Positions 28,473-35,609 of a DNA stretch of 64,000 bases are shown here, piece by piece. Source of the stretch: Marinifilaceae bacterium (GTDB taxonomy: Bacteria; Bacteroidota; Bacteroidia; Bacteroidales; Marinifilaceae); contig JAFGYE010000114.1 in the NCBI GenBank assembly GCA_016936255.1, positions 55,673-119,672 of the forward strand, read 5' to 3'. Made by a program: the position numbers and the translations under genes. A model generated the notes under the pieces. The model was not told where the DNA came from and made no database searches. It worked only from the letters and a program-made list of their open reading frames with translations. Position 1 is the first letter of the stretch, and every line of letters starts with the position of its first letter.

Positions 28473-28550
28473 ATGAACCAAACATTTAATATCAATAATC
28501 TTTTCAACAATTCAATGAATAATTATTCATTGAAACAGGGAAGCTTATAG
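28473..28550 (+). CDS. Asn-rich leader peptide 1 of asnA
   Basis: 25-codon reading frame (MNQTFNINNLF then NNSMNNYSLKQGSL) with 8 Asn, six of them in three Asn-Asn pairs. It lies between the asnA promoter and an intrinsic terminator. Enrichment in the amino acid made by the downstream enzyme is the hallmark of a ribosome-stalling leader. The last codons (GGGAAGCT at 28538-28545) are an imperfect copy of the following terminator's 3' arm. Codons 14-22 contain a 24-base perfect palindrome (28511-28534). Function as a peptide is not expected; the reading is the regulatory act. Not experimentally shown. Confidence 0.75.
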   Translation: MNQTFNINNLFNNSMNNYSLKQGSL

Positions 28551-28584
28551 AATTAATCAAAATATTCAATTTACGAGCCTTCCC
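28538..28584 (+). promoter_or_regulatory. candidate antiterminator of attenuator 1
   Basis: GGGAAGCT (28538-28545), at the end of leader peptide 1, can pair with the terminator's 5' arm AGCCTTCCC (28576-28584) with one bulged C. Pairing this way excludes the terminator hairpin. A ribosome reaching the stop codon at 28548 would cover it; one stalled on the Asn codons 12-17 would leave it free. Confidence 0.6.
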
Positions 28585-28606
28585 TAATCGGGAAGGCTTT
28601 TTTTTT
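28576..28606 (+). terminator. attenuator terminator 1 upstream of asnA
   Basis: Nine-bp perfect stem AGCCTTCCC / GGGAAGGCT with a TAATC loop and nine T. It stands 172 bases before the asnA ATG with no full gene before it, so it must act as a conditional stop. Confidence 0.88.
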
Positions 28607-28615
28607 ATAAAAAAA

Positions 28616-28669
28616 ATGGATAAACAATTTAAAAATAATAACAACAATAATAATTCTCCTACAAGGTGA
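28616..28669 (+). CDS. Asn-rich leader peptide 2 of asnA
   Basis: 17-codon reading frame MDKQFKNNNNNNNSPTR with seven consecutive Asn codons (AAT AAT AAC AAC AAT AAT AAT), starting ten bases after the T-run of terminator 1 and followed by a second terminator. Its first codons resemble those of leader 1 (Phe at codon 5 in both), suggesting tandem duplication. The TGA stop lies against GAGAAGG (28668-28674), an imperfect copy of the second terminator's 3' arm. Confidence 0.78.
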   Translation: MDKQFKNNNNNNNSPTR

Positions 28670-28704
28670 GAAGGGATATTGTTATGCATATTTCAGCCTT
28701 TCTC
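28668..28704 (+). promoter_or_regulatory. candidate antiterminator of attenuator 2
   Basis: GAGAAGG (28668-28674), overlapping the leader-2 stop codon, can pair with CCTTTCTC (28697-28704) of the terminator's 5' arm with one bulged base. It lacks one A of the true 3' arm, just as the copy in attenuator 1 lacks one G. A ribosome at the stop codon would mask it. Confidence 0.55.
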
Positions 28705-28728
28705 TTCAACGAGAAAGGCTTTTTTTTT
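28695..28728 (+). terminator. attenuator terminator 2 upstream of asnA
   Basis: Ten-bp perfect stem AGCCTTTCTC / GAGAAAGGCT with a TTCAAC loop and nine T, 50 bases before the asnA start codon. Confidence 0.88.
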
Positions 28729-28777
28729 GAATCAATTTAACCCGAGGAAAACTCCTCTCTATCAAAAATTTTAACAA

Positions 28778-29815
28778 ATGAAAAACTTATTTATCCCAAA
28801 AGATTACCAAAGCACATTGGATCTTGAAGCAACCGAAAAAGCAATTAAATTTATTAAAGATCAATTTCAATTGCACTTGGCAGCCGAATTAAAGCTGCGT
28901 AGAGTAACTGCACCAATGATTGTTATGAAAGGCACTGGACTTAATGATGATTTAAATGGCATCGAACGCCCTGTTGCATTTCCAATTAAAGGATTGGATG
29001 ATCAAACCGCAGAAGTTGTTCATTCTCTTGCGAAGTGGAAACGCTTTATGCTGGGAAAACTAGACATTCCCATTGGAAAAGGCTTATACACAGACATGAA
29101 TGCTCTTCGACCCGATGAAATTTTCACCAACATTCACTCAATCTATGTGGATCAATGGGATTGGGAAAAATCAATTACAAAAGCTGACCGAAATCTCAAT
29201 TTCTTAAAGAAAACCGTAAAACAAATATATTCTTCGCTAAAAAGAACCGAATATATTCTAAGCGAGTACTATGCACCTCTTAAGCCCTTTTTACCAGAAG
29301 AAATAACATTTATTCATTCTGAAGATTTATTAGAACAATACCCCGATTTAACTCCCAAGGAACGGGAAGGAAAAGTTACTAAAGAATTTGGCGCTGTATT
29401 TATTATTGGCATTGGAGGTGAGCTTGCCAACGGAGAACCTCATGACGGAAGAGCTCCCGACTATGATGATTGGACCACCCCAAGCTCGAATGGATATCAT
29501 GGTTTAAATGGTGACATTTTACTTTGGAATCCTGTACTTGAACAATCATTCGAGATTTCTTCAATGGGTATTCGGGTTGATGAAGAAGCATTAAAACTAC
29601 AACTTAAAATAAGTGGAGAAGAAAAAAGAAAAGATCTCATGTTTCACAAAAAACTACTGGCAGGAAAACTGCCTTACTCAATTGGAGGTGGAATCGGACA
29701 ATCAAGATTATGTATGTTTTTACTAAGAAAAGCTCATATCGGAGAAGTACAATCAAGTATCTGGCCAGATGAATTAAGGGATGCCAGTAAAAAAGCAGGC
29801 ATTATATTCTTGTAA
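28778..29815 (+). CDS. asnA: aspartate--ammonia ligase (asparagine synthetase A)
   Basis: Makes asparagine from aspartate, ammonia and ATP. 345 residues, slightly longer than the E. coli enzyme. Class II aminoacyl-tRNA-synthetase-like fold with YVDQWDWEKSI, the GIGGELANGEPHDGRAPDYD region and motif-3-like GGGIGQSRLCMFLL near the C-terminus. It lies downstream of two Asn-rich leader peptides with terminators, so synthesis is likely controlled by charged tRNA-Asn supply. It has its own terminator and is monocistronic. Confidence 0.96.
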   Translation: MKNLFIPKDYQSTLDLEATEKAIKFIKDQFQLHLAAELKLRRVTAPMIVMKGTGLNDDLNGIERPVAFPIKGLDDQTAEVVHSLAKWKRFMLGKLDIPIGKGLYTDMNALRPDEIFTNIHSIYVDQWDWEKSITKADRNLNFLKKTVKQIYSSLKRTEYILSEYYAPLKPFLPEEITFIHSEDLLEQYPDLTPKEREGKVTKEFGAVFIIGIGGELANGEPHDGRAPDYDDWTTPSSNGYHGLNGDILLWNPVLEQSFEISSMGIRVDEEALKLQLKISGEEKRKDLMFHKKLLAGKLPYSIGGGIGQSRLCMFLLRKAHIGEVQSSIWPDELRDASKKAGIIFL

Positions 29816-29833
29816 ATCAACATTATAATTCGC

Positions 29834-29864
29834 AAAAGAGTCCTTTATTCTGGACTCTTTTTTT
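29834..29864 (+). terminator. intrinsic terminator after asnA
   Basis: Ten-bp stem AAAAGAGTCC / GGACTCTTTT with an eight-base loop and a continuing T-run, 19 bases past the stop codon. Confidence 0.87.
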
Positions 29865-29945
29865 ATTTCTCCAAATAAAAATTTCTTATCTTTAGTAAAT
29901 GTATTACCACACAAAATAAATAATTGCTAACTAAACATTTACATT

Positions 29946-30470
29946 ATGAAAATCTTGCTTTACATTCTAGTTGGAATTGGACTGCTTGTGGCTATCCTTC
30001 ATTTTATGGCTCCTAAAACCTATCAAGTTGAACGAAAAATTGTTGTTTCAACCAATATCGACACGGTTTTCAAAAGTCTTTGCTCTCTTAAAGATCAACA
30101 AGCATGGTCACCATGGGGTTCTAAAGACCCTGAAATGATAATTGAATACAATGGAACCGACGGAGAGGTTGGTTCAACAACTCATTGGATCGGAAATAAA
30201 GAAGTTGGAGAAGGCGAACAGGAAATTACCAAAATAGAACCTAACTCTTATATCGAAACTGAACTTCGCTTTCTGAAACCATTTGAATCAACCAGTACCG
30301 GCTTTTTTACTATCAGGCAAGTAGATGAAGGAACTGAAGTTACCTGGGGATTTAAAGGCAATAATACATTTCCAACTACCTTGATGATGGTATTTATGGA
30401 TATTGATAAAGCAATTGGTCCTGATTTCAAAAAAGGAATGACAGATTTTAAATCATTCATCGAAAAATAA
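29946..30470 (+). CDS. membrane-anchored SRPBCC (START-like) protein 1
   Basis: 174 residues with one N-terminal hydrophobic helix (ILLYILVGIGLLVAILHF) and an SRPBCC/polyketide-cyclase-like domain (YQVERKIVVSTNIDTVFKSL; later EVTWGFKGNN). The fold binds hydrophobic ligands; ligand unknown. It starts an operon with a second SRPBCC protein 11 bases downstream and a DUF2892 protein. Confidence 0.7.
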   Translation: MKILLYILVGIGLLVAILHFMAPKTYQVERKIVVSTNIDTVFKSLCSLKDQQAWSPWGSKDPEMIIEYNGTDGEVGSTTHWIGNKEVGEGEQEITKIEPNSYIETELRFLKPFESTSTGFFTIRQVDEGTEVTWGFKGNNTFPTTLMMVFMDIDKAIGPDFKKGMTDFKSFIEK

Positions 30471-30481
30471 ATTACAACCAT

Positions 30482-31033
30482 ATGAAAACGCTTAAAAAGT
30501 CGGGCATTATATTGCTTATTGTGTTTCTTGCCTTTGTTGTTCTTGGTCTTTTTCTAAACAAACAAGAGTATCAGCTGGAAACTGAAATTAATCGTCCGGT
30601 AGAAGAGGTTTTTCAATTATTCAATGATCACAACCGACTTTCGGAATGGTTAACTGAAGTAAAAAGTTTTAAGTCAATTGCCGAAACTGAAGATAAAGTT
30701 GGCAGTAAATACAAGTTGATGATTGATAATGATGGCAAAATTGTAGAATTAATAGAAACCCTAACCGGCTACAAAGAAAACGAAATGCTTGAAATGGATT
30801 TTACAGCAGGATGGATGCACAAATACAATCAATTTTCATTTAAAAAATCGGATAACGGCACTAAAATAATTGCTGGGTATTCTATTGAAGGAACCAATCC
30901 ATTTGCCAAATCCCTGTTCTTATTTTTCACCAAAACTTTTCAGGAAATCGATTCAACCAATTTGGCACGGTTTAAAAACTTTGCTGAAAAACAACCTATA
31001 CTTATTGAATCAACAATTGAAAGTATTAACTAA
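30482..31033 (+). CDS. membrane-anchored SRPBCC (START-like) protein 2
   Basis: 183 residues, same design as the preceding gene: an N-terminal helix (GIILLIVFLAFVVLGLFL) and an SRPBCC domain (YQLETEINRPVEEVFQLFND). The two are probably related by duplication but have diverged strongly. Followed 13 bases later by the DUF2892 gene. Confidence 0.7.
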   Translation: MKTLKKSGIILLIVFLAFVVLGLFLNKQEYQLETEINRPVEEVFQLFNDHNRLSEWLTEVKSFKSIAETEDKVGSKYKLMIDNDGKIVELIETLTGYKENEMLEMDFTAGWMHKYNQFSFKKSDNGTKIIAGYSIEGTNPFAKSLFLFFTKTFQEIDSTNLARFKNFAEKQPILIESTIESIN

Positions 31034-31046
31034 AAACTCAACTATC

Positions 31047-31262
31047 ATGAAAAAAAACATGGGGAAAACAGATCGGATACTAAGAGTCATTATTGCTCTT
31101 ATTTTAGCAACTCTATATTTCACAGATCTTATTACCGGAACAATAGGAATAGTTCTACTTGTAATTGCTGGAGTTATGTTTCTGACCAGCCTGATTGGAT
31201 ATTGCCCTCCTTACAGCCTTTTAAGTATTGACACCTGCAAAGGCAAAGAGCATAAAGAATAA
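31047..31262 (+). CDS. DUF2892 (YgaP-like) small membrane protein
   Basis: 71 residues from the ATG at 31047. Begins KKNMGKTDRILRVIIALIL, the standard opening of DUF2892 proteins, with two hydrophobic helices and the typical GYCPPYSLLSIDTC end. Members are often fused to or next to rhodaneses; here it ends the SRPBCC operon. In-frame sequence upstream of 31047 lies inside the previous gene and is not used. Confidence 0.8.
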   Translation: MKKNMGKTDRILRVIIALILATLYFTDLITGTIGIVLLVIAGVMFLTSLIGYCPPYSLLSIDTCKGKEHKE

Positions 31263-31279
31263 GATGATCCAAAAAGTAC

Positions 31280-31310
31280 ATCCCCGAAGAAAATTCTTCG
31301 GGGATTTTTA
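31280..31310 (+). terminator. terminator of the SRPBCC-DUF2892 operon
   Basis: Stem ATCCCCGAAGAA / TTCTTCGGGGAT with a very short loop and a TTTTTA tail, 18 bases after the stop. Confidence 0.85.
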
Positions 31311-31518
31311 ATGTCCTTTTAATCAATTTAAATGCTGTCCTAAAAGTAAAAACTCAAATATTCTTTTTCTCAGTAAAACAAGAATAGATCATCACCTAAT
31401 TTATAACCAATAAGCCCAAAAACATCTTGAAAAACACTCGTAAAATGGTTATATTTAAAGATATAATTCCGTAATAAAGAATTGAAATTACAATAAAAAT
31501 AAATAATCCAGTATTAAA

Positions 31519-31890
31519 ATGAGGCGAATTCAGGAGAAAGAAAGAATATCTTACTGTGGAATCAACTGTTCAACCTGTCCTGCTTACGTCGCTACGCAGA
31601 AAGGACAGGAAAATGTTCGAATTAAGATTGCAGAGCTTTGGTCTGATAAAAAAAACCAATACGATGCCTGTGAAATAACGTGTAAAGGTTGTCTGGAACC
31701 TTGGGGAAAGAAATTTCGTCATTGTGAAGAATGTCAGGTTAGAGCCTGTGCCCGGGAGAAATTATTCGACACCTGTGCAGAATGTTCCGAGTATCCTTGC
31801 AGTAAGTTAAATGAGCTGCTTCAAACACTGGACGAAAAAATATCCAGAATAGACCTTGATGAATTGAGACGGAATAATATAGCGGGTTAA
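31519..31890 (+). CDS. DUF3795 Cys-rich protein
   Basis: 123 residues with eleven or more Cys in the DUF3795 arrangement: YCGINCSTCPAY at the start, then CEITCKGC, HCEECQVRAC and CAECSEYPC. A zinc- or metal-binding role is plausible; no function is known to me. Single gene with a terminator overlapping its stop codon. Confidence 0.8.
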   Translation: MRRIQEKERISYCGINCSTCPAYVATQKGQENVRIKIAELWSDKKNQYDACEITCKGCLEPWGKKFRHCEECQVRACAREKLFDTCAECSEYPCSKLNELLQTLDEKISRIDLDELRRNNIAG

Positions 31891-31904
31891 TTCCCGCTTT
31901 TTTT
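31881..31904 (+). terminator. terminator overlapping the DUF3795 stop codon
   Basis: Stem AGCGGG / CCCGCT with loop TTAATT and seven T. The TAA stop codon is inside the hairpin. Confidence 0.82.
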
Positions 31905-31961
31905 CTTCAATAAAATTTCAGATTTCCTAAATCAATCTATTTAAAACATTCACATAACTAC

Positions 31962-33311
31962 TTAAAACTGAAGAGAAAACTCTGTAAGCCGATCTGGTTT
32001 CGAACGAGCTGATATTGTTCCCCCGTGCAACCTCATAATTTGTCTGGAAAGATTTAAACCGATCCCAGAACCTTTCTCCTTTGTGGTAAAAAAAGGCGTA
32101 AAAATAGTATCAATCACATCATCGGAGATTCCCATGCCGTTATCCCTAACAATAATAAAGTTAACCGGATTTCCCTGCCCTGTTGAAATCGAAATTGACT
32201 TGGATTCTGTGTTTTTGAGCGCCTCAATCGAATTCCGGATCAAATTAATCAAGACTTGAGAAATTAGCTTTTCATCAGCAATCAACTCTTGCTGAGAATC
32301 CTGAAGATGGGTTGTAAATTCAATATTTTCTGTTTTAAACTCTTCCTTAAACAAAGAATCGATATGTGAAAATAATTTTTCAACGGAAAGCAATTCAAAA
32401 TGCGGTTTCGGAAGCTGTGTTAAATTCTTGTATTCATCAACAAAAGCAATTAAGCCTTTACTTCTTTTACGAATCGTTTTCAATCCCATCAGCGTATTGG
32501 AAATAGCTCCTTCGCTCAACAACTCCTTGCAGGCCTGATCTCCGTTTTTCTCATACAAATCGATTAAACTACCCGATAACATTGATATTGGACTTACCGA
32601 ATTCATAATTTCATGCGTAAAAACACGAATCAATTTATGCATTGCATCCATTTCACCCTGATCGATTGCATTTTTTATATCCTGAAAAGCAATCAATTTG
32701 ATACAGTCATCTTCCAAACGAAAATCAACAGCCTTAACCGCCAATTTTAAAATTCGGTTTTTCACCAAATATTTCCTGAGCTTTTGAGTCCCTGTCTTCA
32801 CCCGAAATAAAAAATCCGGGAACTCACCATCAATACAAACCAAGTCTGAAATATTCTGAAATTCCTTAACCAGAAAGAGTTCCTTAAATGCTTTGTTGCA
32901 CAACCTTACATTCCCTTTGTGATCGAAAGCCAACAATCCAACCCCCACTAATTCTACCGTATTTTGAAAGAAAACAAAATCTTTTTCCTTTTCAATTTTT
33001 ACTTTCCCGAATGCATTAATAATACCATTAAAACTTTGATGCAGTTTTTGAAAAGCTTTGTCTTTTTTATGCTGGTTAAATACCAATGTTGAATCCTGAT
33101 ATTGAAAAGCTGCAAAAAACCGGGACAAATCACGATTCGTTTTATTGATATACCAAATCAGATATACAACCTGTAAAACCCACAAAACCATAAGGCTGTA
33201 AGTAGTTACCACCATGTACTCTTTTGAGAGTAAAAACCAGAACAAAACTGGCGTAAGCGATAACAAAATGATTTGTGCAACTATCCAAACATAGAATCTT
33301 TTATAAATCAT
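31962..33311 (-). CDS. NtrY-like sensor histidine kinase
   Basis: 449 residues: two transmembrane helices (about 8-28 and 33-55), a PAS-like domain at about 110-210, a HisKA helix with H233 in FTHEIMNSVSP, and a HATPase domain with N-box NLIRNSIEAL, G1 DNGMGIS and G2 KGSGIGLNLS. Partner of the overlapping NtrC-type regulator (11-base overlap). The pair is divergent from an ABC exporter and probably controls it. Confidence 0.9.
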   Translation of the reverse strand: MIYKRFYVWIVAQIILLSLTPVLFWFLLSKEYMVVTTYSLMVLWVLQVVYLIWYINKTNRDLSRFFAAFQYQDSTLVFNQHKKDKAFQKLHQSFNGIINAFGKVKIEKEKDFVFFQNTVELVGVGLLAFDHKGNVRLCNKAFKELFLVKEFQNISDLVCIDGEFPDFLFRVKTGTQKLRKYLVKNRILKLAVKAVDFRLEDDCIKLIAFQDIKNAIDQGEMDAMHKLIRVFTHEIMNSVSPISMLSGSLIDLYEKNGDQACKELLSEGAISNTLMGLKTIRKRSKGLIAFVDEYKNLTQLPKPHFELLSVEKLFSHIDSLFKEEFKTENIEFTTHLQDSQQELIADEKLISQVLINLIRNSIEALKNTESKSISISTGQGNPVNFIIVRDNGMGISDDVIDTIFTPFFTTKEKGSGIGLNLSRQIMRLHGGTISARSKPDRLTEFSLQF

Positions 33312-34671
33312 ACTTTCTAATTTTATCGTACAATGTAGATCGGTTTATTCCCAACTCCTTTGCCGCAAGACTCATATTCCCGCCTGTGTGCTTTATTGCT
33401 TTCTCAATTAAAAACTTCTCGTTATCAGACAAATTAAGACTGTCTGATATTTTTTTAGACAATTGCAATTCCTCTCCAATTAATACATCAACAGCAGCTA
33501 ATTTTTTTGTTTCGGATAAGATAACTGATTTTTCGATAATGTGTTGAAATTCCCGAATATTTCCCGGCCATGAATGTTGTGAAAGTTTCTTTACTGCTGA
33601 TTTTTCAAAAACACATTCTCCTTTCTGATACTGATCGGCATATTTCTGCAGAAAAAAATCAGCTAATTCAGGAATATCCTCAATCCGTTCGCGCAAAGGC
33701 GGTAATTCTATTGCAATAGTATTCAATCGATACAACAAATCTTCCCTGAAAGTTCCATTAGACACCATTTCAAACAAATTACAATTGGTAGCAGCCAGTA
33801 TGCGAACATCCACATCAATTGGTGTATTTCCACCCAATGGAACAATTTGTTTGTTTTGAATGGCTGTCAATAATTTTGTTTGCAGATGCAAGGGAATATT
33901 TCCGATTTCATCCAGAAAAAGTGTTCCACCCGATGCCAATTCAAATCGCCCCATACGATCTTCTTTTGCATCAGTAAATGCGCCTTTTTTAGAACCAAAT
34001 AGTTCGCTTTCAAATAAGTTTTCGCTTAAAGAACCCAAATCAATACTTACAAATACCTGATCTTTTCGGTGCGAGGACAAATGAAGCTCACGGGCAATTA
34101 CCTCTTTCCCTGTGCCATTCTCTCCTACAATTAAAACATTCGCCTCGGTTCCGGCCACCTTCTCAACGGTTCGAAATACTTCAGTCATGGCTTTCGAAGT
34201 ACCTCTTACAAATTGAGTGTTTCTATTGATCTGATGATTGATCTGCTTCTGCTTTTCCTTCAATCCTTTGATCTCAAGCTTTGAATTCCGCAATTTTAAA
34301 GCCGACAGCAAGGTTGAAAGAATCTTATTTTCGTCCCATGATTTCTGAATAAAATCAACTGCCCCCTCTTTCATTGCTTTCACCGCCAATTCTACATCAC
34401 CGTAAGCTGTAATCAACACCACACAAGCATTTGCATCAAATTCCAATATTCGCTTTAACCAATACAAACCTTCATTTCCCGAATTGATTCCTGCTTTAAA
34501 ATTCATATCCAACAAATAAACATCATACTCGTCCACTTCAAGCTGTGATAGCAACTGATTGGGATTTTTGATGGTATCTATTTTCGCAAAATGAGAGTTG
34601 AGAAATAATTGCAAAGCAAACAATAGCTCCTCATTGTCATCTATAATTAAAAGCTTTCCTTTTCCAGCCAT
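33301..34671 (-). CDS. NtrC-family sigma-54-dependent response regulator
   Basis: 456 residues: receiver domain with acidic pocket D11/D12 and phospho-acceptor D55, AAA+ domain with Walker A GENGTGKE near 182 and the sigma-54 contact loop GAFTDA, then DEIGN, and a C-terminal Fis-type helix-turn-helix (LAAKELGINRSTLYDKI). Acts as an enhancer-binding activator of RNA polymerase with sigma-54. A near-consensus sigma-54 promoter and a palindromic site lie in the divergent gap, in front of the ABC exporter genes. Confidence 0.93.
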   Translation of the reverse strand: MAGKGKLLIIDDNEELLFALQLFLNSHFAKIDTIKNPNQLLSQLEVDEYDVYLLDMNFKAGINSGNEGLYWLKRILEFDANACVVLITAYGDVELAVKAMKEGAVDFIQKSWDENKILSTLLSALKLRNSKLEIKGLKEKQKQINHQINRNTQFVRGTSKAMTEVFRTVEKVAGTEANVLIVGENGTGKEVIARELHLSSHRKDQVFVSIDLGSLSENLFESELFGSKKGAFTDAKEDRMGRFELASGGTLFLDEIGNIPLHLQTKLLTAIQNKQIVPLGGNTPIDVDVRILAATNCNLFEMVSNGTFREDLLYRLNTIAIELPPLRERIEDIPELADFFLQKYADQYQKGECVFEKSAVKKLSQHSWPGNIREFQHIIEKSVILSETKKLAAVDVLIGEELQLSKKISDSLNLSDNEKFLIEKAIKHTGGNMSLAAKELGINRSTLYDKIRKYDL

Positions 34672-34731
34672 TCTTTATCCATTTAAATTCTTTGGTTAAA
34701 ATAATCATATTGTTGTAAATATCGACATTGC

Positions 34732-34750
34732 GTGTTGGATTTTCCGACAC
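34732..34750. promoter_or_regulatory. candidate enhancer site for the NtrC-type regulator
   Basis: Inverted repeat GTGTTGGA-TTT-TCCGACAC (7 of 8 pairs). It is centred about 60 bases upstream of the sigma-54-like element and about 87 before the predicted start of RNA, a normal enhancer distance. Confidence 0.5.
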
Positions 34751-34801
34751 TATATTTCTCATCACAAACACAAACGCCTGTATTTCTGCATCATTTAAAA
34801 A

Positions 34802-34817
34802 TGGCACAATACTTGGC
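34802..34817 (+). promoter_or_regulatory. candidate sigma-54 promoter of the ABC exporter
   Basis: TGGCAC-AATAC-TTGGC compared with consensus TGGCACG-N4-TTGCW: the -24 GG and -12 G are correctly spaced and only the C after that G differs. The ABC ATPase ATG lies 31 bases downstream. The gene divergent to it encodes a sigma-54 activator. Confidence 0.6.
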
Positions 34818-34848
34818 TGCCAATATTTAAATCACATAATCTAAAAAA

Positions 34849-35559
34849 ATGATACATACCAAAGACTTAAGCAAAGTATTCAGAACCGAAGAAGTTGAAA
34901 CATCCGCCTTGCAGCATGTAAACTTACATATAGAAACCGGTGAATTTGCTGCCATTATGGGACCATCCGGGTGTGGAAAATCAACACTCTTAAATATTAT
35001 TGGTTTGTTGGATAATCCCAGCACTGGAAGCTATACTTTTAATCAAGTAGAAATTTCTGACAAAAGTGAAAAACAAAGAACTAAATTCAGAAAAGGAAAC
35101 ATCGGCTTTATTTTCCAGAGTTTTAACCTGATTGATGAACTAAATGTATTTGAAAATGTAGAGTTACCTCTACTCTATATGGGAGTTCCATCGGCACAGA
35201 GGAAAGAAAAAGTAGTGCAGGTATTGAAACGCATGAATATTGATCATCGTGCAAAACATTTTCCTCAACAACTTTCGGGCGGACAACAGCAAAGAGTTGC
35301 GATAGCAAGAGCTGTAGTTTCGAATCCGAAACTAATTTTGGCCGATGAACCTACGGGAAATCTCGATTCGACCAACGGCACAGAAGTTATGCAATTGCTC
35401 GAAGAATTGCACAAAGAAGGAACTACTATCGTAATGGTTACCCACTCGCAAAGCGATGCGGAATATGCAGACCGGGTCATCAATCTATTCGATGGAAAAA
35501 TAGTTTCGGAAAACAGAAAAGACCCGCAATCACATATCCTCGAATCAGCAGTTTTATAA
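34849..35559 (+). CDS. ABC transporter ATP-binding protein (MacB/LolD type)
   Basis: 236 residues. Walker A GPSGCGKST, Q-loop IFQSFNLI, signature LSGGQQQRVAIARA, Walker B LILADEPTG and H-loop VTHSQ. Belongs to the MacB/LolD/FtsE branch that powers mechanotransmission-type permeases. Operon with the FtsX-like permease 50 bases downstream. Confidence 0.93.
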   Translation: MIHTKDLSKVFRTEEVETSALQHVNLHIETGEFAAIMGPSGCGKSTLLNIIGLLDNPSTGSYTFNQVEISDKSEKQRTKFRKGNIGFIFQSFNLIDELNVFENVELPLLYMGVPSAQRKEKVVQVLKRMNIDHRAKHFPQQLSGGQQQRVAIARAVVSNPKLILADEPTGNLDSTNGTEVMQLLEELHKEGTTIVMVTHSQSDAEYADRVINLFDGKIVSENRKDPQSHILESAVL

Positions 35560-35609
35560 AATATATCTAACAATATTATTACTTTTAATCGCCCAATAAA
35601 ACCGACTAT

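Noticed and set aside
28504..28689. 61-codon minus-strand frame across the asnA leader
   Set aside because: It runs through both leader frames and a terminator hairpin in the antisense direction, with low-complexity composition; no evidence for a gene.
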